64,000 nucleotides of DNA from Tetracentron sinense. Its lineage: Eukaryota > Streptophyta > Magnoliopsida > Trochodendrales > Trochodendraceae. The stretch is taken from assembly GCA_015143295.1 (NCBI GenBank), contig CM026554.1:32129531-32193530 (forward strand). The letters are read 5' to 3'. A model generated the notes under the pieces. That model did no database searches. It was not told where the DNA came from and worked only from the letters and a program-made list of their open reading frames with translations. This document shows, one piece after another, positions 58,601 to 64,000 of the stretch. The position numbers were made by a program, and so were the translations under genes. The stretch's first letter is position 1. The number at the start of each line of letters is the position of its first letter.

Positions 58601-58931
58601 TTCTAAAACGCTCCAGCTTACCTGAGGATGGGAGAATTCTTTATGGTGCTTATATGCAGTTTGACTGGTATATATATTGCTGGTCAGAGTTCAAACCATG
58701 TGGAACTTTGCAGCTTCAGGTCTCTATAGATGTTCAATCTGCTACAGTGCTATGTATAATTTGCTGGAAAGAGCAGCCGTCAGGATTACTGATCTGCTGC
58801 AATGATTTATTCCACTCTGACCAGTATCTAGATCTACATTCTGTATAAGAAGCAACTGGCTATGTTCTAGATCCATTTCTTCATTCTCGCTATGGTTGTA
58901 ATGAAGGTTATGGTTGATGAGAGCGGACCTC

Positions 58932-59702
58932 CAATTGTTGATCCTTGAAAATTGCAAGGGTTAGAATCGTCCCATCGCCCACTTAAGTCGGTTATTCCGG
59001 TCATATGGACGATGCTACACTTTCGCTGGAGATCACTGGAGAAGAAGCAAGAAGAAGGAGATGGAGAAAGAGCCGCCTGAAGAATGAGAGTGTGAGATCC
59101 CTTTTTAGGGTTTCTACTGTGGTTTACCCAAAAAAATACCCCTCCTTAAAATTAGGGTTTAGCCTCCTATTTATAGGAAAACTATCAGTGGGCTGATCAC
59201 TTATGCAGATTCTTTAAGTGACACATGTTACATGCATAGCTTCCCAAAGCGTGAGCATGCCACCATATAAACTCATTAAGATATTAGATTTAAAATACTC
59301 TCATACTCCCGAGTCTTCCAAGTTCTAGAGATAAGGGGACACTTATTGTGGGGTGTCTACCTAGGTTAGTGAACCTCTTTTGTACCCACCAAACTATTCT
59401 CCCTATTTGACCCCCAAAGGTGCCTAAGCCAGAATCAAAGACACCTGAGCCATAAATCTAAATACGCTAGTGCCAAGAAGGATAATGACACTAACACCAT
59501 TAAAACTGATGGTGCAACTGTTAGAGATTTGACAATGCCGATAAACAAGAACGATATACAATATTATTAGAATATATCAACATGGCATTGAGTAGCCGAT
59601 AAAGCAAGAGGGATGCAAAATGGTGCCTAACTGGCACTGCAATAGGGCTTATATAATAATGTGGGCAATACAAATGCAGTAGTGTCTAAAACCTTGTATC
59701 AA
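58932..59702 (+). repeat. Right terminal inverted repeat of the Pack-MULE
   Basis: This is the reverse-complement partner of the left arm. Shared landmarks read on this strand include TTGCAAGGGTTAGAATCGTC, TTTAGCCTCCT, AAGCGTGAGCATGCCA and GTGTCTAAAACC. Divergence from the left arm is visible by eye, so the insertion is not recent. Confidence 0.75.
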
Positions 59703-60610
59703 CAAATATGTAACATGGTGTTTATTTGGTGGAACCGGCTCTTGTCATGAAGGACTAGTATGTTAATTGTTTAAGATATCTGATTCTTAAGCCAATTGGA
59801 AGAATATAATTAATAGTGAGTATCAGGTAAAGCGGGCCAACTGCCAATCTCTTTGGAGTATCCCAGATAATAGATGAAATTAATTCAATTTTGATAGTAA
59901 TGCTTTAGAAGTCCTGGAAGGACTGGCTATTATAGGAGTTTTTTTTTTCATTTTTCTGGACATGTATGGATTAGCCATGAAAGTGTGCTCAAGCTTGGTC
60001 AAAATTTCATTCCAATGAAGCTGAAGCCAAAAGATTTTCTTAAGGCCTAAAGATTTTTTGTGTAGCAGTTTTTGGGCCTTTTAGTGGTGGAGGGTGTTTT
60101 TTTTATTAAAAAAAATCGGTAAATCAGATAATATATATATAAAAGATAAGCAAAAGCTAGATTACATATCAGCAAAAGGGGTCATAGGAAAGTGAGCTCA
60201 ACTGCTGAAATAAGCTATAAAAGATAGAACAGAGAGAGAGAGAGGGTAGAACACTAGAACTACTACAAATGTGTAAAGGAGAAGGAACTGAGGGCCACCA
60301 AGTGGGGGCCCACAGACCCGAAGAACACCAGAAGGTTCAACTGAACATTACACCAAATCAAGAAGACCTGTGCCCTCGAAATCTCTACTCACTGAGCACC
60401 ATTCCAAAATTGGGTGGTGGGGCCCTCCACAAACCCACAAAGAAGAGGAAGCCATAACATCGAAAACTCTCAGATTCCTCTTCCAAACCGACCAAGCAAC
60501 CACTCCCAGATGGAATTCCCATAGATGAGAGATTGGAGGGTGGTTCTTCGAATGCTATGAAATGGGCTGAAAGACTTTATGACGGCCCATGGAGCTTCTT
60601 AATGTTATCG
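59703..60610 (+). repeat. Second copy of the ~500-bp duplication, downstream part, with insertion
   Basis: This is directly homologous to 54,330-54,765. Its extra length comes from a retroposon at 60,097-60,533. Sequence after the insert (GGTTCTTCGAATGCTATGAAATGG) matches 54,708-54,731 (GGTTCCTCAAATGCTATGAAATTGG). Confidence 0.75.
60097..60533 (-). mobile_element. Truncated LINE/retroposon, minus orientation
   Basis: A 437-bp insert flanked by 9-bp direct repeats TGGAGGGTG (60088-60096 and 60534-60542). It begins with a T-run followed by AAAAAAAATCGGTAAATC, the reversed A-tail plus ACCGAT-type 3' end seen on L1 fragments elsewhere here. The unoccupied site is visible in the sister copy near 54,700. 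Confidence 0.7.
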
Positions 60611-61590
60611 ATCATTCAAATGCTATGAATTGGGCTGAAGGTTAAGGGTTCGTATTTTATTATGAAGATTTTTTTCTTTCTCATACTTCGAGTGGTAAAG
60701 ATGAATAGATGATCTGGCATACTATGTAGCAATAGTGGTAAATTGAACCTCACTGTACACCAAGAGTTCTCTTCATGGTGGGGGATGAACTCATCATGGA
60801 GGTGACAAGTAGGGACTGTGATGCCAGCCTAGAAGCGTCATTGTTATCGCTGGGGGGGGGGGGGGGAAGATGAGATTTCGGAATTGGTTCTTGAAAAGAA
60901 TACGTACTTGAGCAAATTCCCTGGGGGTGTATTTTAAGCAATGTGAGGAAAAGCAAAAGATTTGTTTGCTTCCATCGAGAGGTGGAGAAGGCCTATTTCA
61001 GTCATTATAGAGGGGAGAGGGGGCCAATCGATCGTCGAAAAATTTGAGGGAGGTTCAAAACTTTTTCTGTAGGTAAACGAGGGAAGAGTTTGAGGAATGG
61101 GTATTGTAGATGATAATGACGCAGCTGAGAATTGTGTTGTGGTACTTGAGGGGGTTGAGATTTTTGGGGAGGAGAGCAGTCGTAGAGGCTTTATTGTTGA
61201 AGTGGAAGGTGAACATTGCAATCTATAGAAGAGTAAGCGTAATAGTATCTCTTAGGAGAAACGTGGGGAGGAATTTTGACCATTTTTAATTTGCTAGCAG
61301 CATGGATGTTATAGAGGACTTTGATGAGTTCAGGTTGTTTCCTTTATTTGTGCATGTGCAGTTTCGTTTTGTTGTCTTGTTTTCCTTTCTTATAGTTGCT
61401 CCCTATTAGTTCACCAATCAGTGAACATTCTTTTTACCTTTCTTATTATTAATTTCAATTCTGGTTTATCGCTAAAAAAATTAAGTGGCTCATGGAAGAT
61501 TGATGGAGAAGTTGGACACCTTCTTGGTTAAGTATTCTGCCTTGGTCCTCATGAGAAGCGTGGATGACTCTTCAAGTTGGCTTTGACAGG
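60611..61590 (+). mobile_element. LINE-related sequence ending in a 3' terminus
   Basis: A G-run lies at 60,851-60,865. 61,415-61,475 reads AGTTCACCAATCAGTGAACA then GGTTTATCGCTAAAAAAA, the same 3' end as the reversed piece at 16,183. No clear domain was read upstream of it. Confidence 0.45.
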
Positions 61591-62460
61591 TGCTTAAGGC
61601 CCAATTGACATGACTCGTTGGCCATATGTGTGGTGGTAGGAGTTGGAGGCTATCCGGAATCTTTGGGATACTGCATGGTGTGTGGGAGGAGATTTCAATG
61701 TGATTAAACTCTTTTATGATAGAATTATTATGACAATTAGAGGGTTTCAGGTTTTGTAGTGAGAATGAGATTACAGGCCTTCCTTTGAACCGTGCCTAGT
61801 TCACTTGGTCAAACAACAGTGCCTGGCGTTGTGTAGATTGGACAGGCTCCTGGTTTTTACGGAATGGGAGTGGCAGTATCTTAAAGTTGTTCATGAGGTG
61901 CTTCTGAAACTGGCCCCATATCCTTCTCAATTGTGTGGGATATAGAAGGAGTGCCCCTTTCAAATTCTGAACTATGTAGTTGGAGGATTTGGGTTTCACA
62001 GGGTTGGTTGAGGACTGCGGGTGAGTTTTTAGTTTGAGGGTAGTAAAATGGAAGGTGCTGAAGTTGAAGGATTGGAATAAGGAAGTCTTTGGTAGGGCTG
62101 ACAGGAAATTTTTTTTTGATGGGTAAAGCAATATTATTAAATAGAAAAGCAGGAAACAAGAGCAAACAACACACCAAGAGAGTTTAGTTCAAGAACTTGA
62201 GGAAATTGGGTTTATAGACCAAAATAAGGAGCTGGGTCCGATTTCTGACATTGACAATTCAGGCTCAGGGCGAAGGAGAATGTTGAAAGCTATCTCAGTT
62301 GGAGGAGATTGATTGACACTAAAAATCTGAGTTCACTAGCTCATAGAAGGTAATAAGGGAAAGCAAGGGATTTCGCTCCTCATTCGTTTCCGGGACAAGG
62401 ATATCCATAATTTGAATAAGGGGGATTTCTGGAGTCACTAACTATCCTATTTGTCGGTAG
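61590..62460 (+). mobile_element. L1-type LINE endonuclease region, interrupted
   Basis: The plus strand reads WWELEAIRNLWDTAWCVGGD then FNVIKL (about 61,645-61,710), GLPLNRA.FTWSNN (about 61,770-61,815) and DWTGSWFLREWEWQYL, the usual GVYGP...WCIGGDFN...LPL.G..FTWSN order of the APE-type endonuclease. After a short reversed LINE tail (62,108-62,185, T-run then GATGGGTAAAG), ORF2 resumes with LSQLEEIDWH-like at about 62,290. Frames are broken. Confidence 0.8.
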
Positions 62461-63884
62461 AATAGGAAACCCTTAATGTATGTACATAACCAATAATAAA
62501 GCAAGCAATCTATAAGAGAATGGGTAAGATATTCGGTTATGTTAGGTGTAGGTGTTAGGCACCCCTAAACATCCACATTAAAGTGGTTAGCTACTACTCA
62601 AATCTACAATAAAAGACATAGAAATCCAGAACCAAGTTTTCCGACGTAAGGTAACCAAACCCATTTTCCGTGTTGTCCAAAAGTAATAAATCTTCCAGTA
62701 GTTCAAATTCAAGTACGAAATTACTATTTTTTGTGTTTACTCATGCAGGTATGGAGCACACCATCATGTAAGCATTAGATCATTGTCTTAGAATAATATA
62801 CTTGAGAAAAATAATAAAAAGTCAACTTATTTCTGTGAAGAGCCTAATCCTATACATTGTGTTAAACTGGGCTCAATGATACTAGAAACTAGAAAGCACT
62901 CAGAAAGGATAAACATTGCAGATTAAGTACACTATAGCCCGGGGATCTAACTTGTCCATTCCAGTACCCATCTAAGATGCATAGATTAAGTAATTGAAGA
63001 ATTAAGGCATAGGGACATAACTGGAATTAACATAAAAGACTAATCAAATTAAACCCAGGGATTAACAGAACCCATTCCCCAATCCTTTCAAATGAAATAT
63101 CCCATTCCTCCATTCTTTTGAAAGAAAGAACAGATTCTGGGTGAGTTCAAATGCCCATACTTATATAAAACAAATAAATAGCTTTTTGGATTGTTATAGC
63201 ATTGAAATGAATCCACTTATTAAGAGGATTATGCGATCTTCTGGTTTGAGTTCAAATGGGGATACTTGTATAAAGCAAATAAACAGGTGTTTGGTTTGTT
63301 AAATCATTGAAAAGAATCCACTTATTAAGAGGATTATACAATGGAGGCCCAGTCTTTCTCTTTCTCTCTCTTCCTATTATTTTCCTCATGTTACGTGTTG
63401 CTTTTTCAATCTATGTATAATAGCTATAGAAGTAACTTTAGAGAATAAGAAACCTCTTGTTATAATTTTCACTGCCTACAGTGGCCTACGTCAAAAATTC
63501 CCTCTCAAATAGAGACTTGTATGGTAAATGAAATTTTGAATATTGAATATCTGATACTGGAGTTTGTTGGTTATCTAGCATATAGCAAACAGTATGGACG
63601 AAATTTGAATTGTATAAAAGTAGATATTTTTTTCAACAAATGAACAAATTTATTGTACCCACCCAGTATTGTAAGGACAATATATAACAATAAGCAAGGT
63701 GGCACCCACATCTGATGTGCCCCTTTTGGGGGATCTCCCATGAAAAATTGGTCCAAGCAGATGATTACCATCTGCTTTACTGTCCTTTTCTTTCTGAACC
63801 ATTCATCTGTTTTCTTTCTTTATTTCTTCTTTTTTCCCCTTCTGTTGACCGTTAATACTCTGTTCTTTTGGTGGATCATTTAAA
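62461..63884. other. AP5B intron, unassigned
   Basis: Two related stretches at about 63,160-63,235 and 63,250-63,345 repeat GAATCCACTTATTAAGAGGATTAT-like sequence (CTTATTAAGAGGATTAT in both). No exon was recognised. Confidence 0.45.
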
Positions 63885-64000
63885 AGTCCAGAACATTAAT
63901 ATTTTGGAACAAGAGGCAAGAGTCTGGGATGAGAGGGGAGAGGGTTTCTAACCCTTTGACACGATGGTATCTCAGATTTATGGGGTTCAAATTAATTAGA
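63885..64000 (+). repeat. Dispersed repeat shared with 21,446-21,564
   Basis: Same orientation and order as the 21.4-kb copy (CAGAACATTAATATTTTGGA ... GTCTGGGATGAGAGGGGAG ... CAAATTAATTAGA). It continues past the right edge. Confidence 0.7.

Larger units (their letters stand above)
54848..59702 (+). mobile_element. Pack-MULE-like element carrying a P5A-ATPase gene fragment
   Basis: Long inverted repeats flank a 2.9-kb core. The outer ends read TTGAAACAGGGTTTTAGAC on the left and, reversed, TTGATACAAGGTTTTAGAC on the right. The arms stay alignable for about 0.77 kb (for example GTTGATATATT, CTTGTTTATCG, CAAAGCGTGAGCATGCCA, GACGATTCTAACCCTTGCAA). Degenerate 9-bp duplications flank it (54839-54847 GAAATATTG; 59703-59711 CAAATATGT). 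Long TIRs with a 9-bp duplication define Mutator-like elements, and a captured host gene fragment makes it a Pack-MULE. No transposase was recognised, so it is non-autonomous. A separate MITE interrupts the left arm. Confidence 0.8.
53763..64000 (+). other. Intron 1 of AP5B-like gene (runs past right edge)
   Basis: From the donor at 53763 to the window end no exon continuing the adaptin protein was recognised. The stretch holds a tandem duplication, a Pack-MULE, LINE pieces and other repeats, listed separately. 53,763-54,270 looks like ordinary AT-rich intron. That this is intron rather than the 3' flank of a truncated gene is inferred from the clean splice donor and the missing C-terminal half. 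Confidence 0.65.

Noticed and set aside
1-64000. CRISPR array, bacterial operon or viral genes
   Set aside because: No regularly spaced identical repeats with unique spacers; intron-bearing plant genes show nuclear DNA. No LTR-retrotransposon or pararetroviral polyprotein domain was recognised.

Overview
This is plant nuclear DNA. It has canonical GT/AG introns, AT-rich spacers, (CT)n and (AT)n microsatellites, many decayed L1-type LINE fragments, tRNA-derived SINEs and MITEs, and proteins closest to plant families. The long, transposon-filled introns suggest a flowering plant with a medium to large, repeat-rich genome (perhaps a woody or early-diverging lineage). The species cannot be fixed from the window.

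Three host genes are supported. (1) On the minus strand, a DUF3755/SANT-like gene starts near 20.3 kb and runs to at least 4,482. Its five visible exons (20299-19995, 19067-18968, 12152-12084, 6104-5990, 4558-4482) join in frame to 222 codons. The last exon was not found and probably lies left of the window. (2) On the minus strand, a complete cytosolic glutamyl-tRNA synthetase lies at 39595-31324. Its six coding exons join in frame to 735 codons including the stop, and a 5'UTR intron is likely. (3) On the plus strand, the first coding exon of an AP-5 complex beta-subunit-like gene lies at 52320-53762. The rest of that gene is beyond the right edge, so its first intron exceeds 10.2 kb.

Almost everything else is mobile DNA. 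0-20 kb is intron of gene 1, carrying LINE fragments (one with a 14-bp target duplication) and a 1.6-kb hAT-like element. 21-31 kb is intergenic: Tourist/PIF-like MITEs, a foldback element, SINEs with target duplications, a LINE with a MITE nested in its RNase H region, and a large minisatellite. 31-40 kb is the synthetase gene, with hAT-like and PIF-like MITEs and a LINE remnant in its introns. 40-52 kb is repeat-rich spacer between two divergent genes, with a 531-bp hAT-like MITE, a CACTA-type end and paired Helitron-like repeats. 54-64 kb is the AP5B intron.

The best discovery is at 54,848-59,702 in that intron. It is a Pack-MULE-like element with about 0.77-kb terminal inverted repeats and a degenerate 9-bp target duplication. 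Inside is a captured, broken fragment of a P5A-type ATPase gene (PDR2/MIA-like) that still encodes the DKTGT phosphorylation motif. It sits in one unit of an older ~500-bp tandem duplication, so the sister unit is a natural empty site. A separate theme is a group of hAT-like non-autonomous elements with exact 8-bp target duplications, each filled internally with its own degenerate short word.
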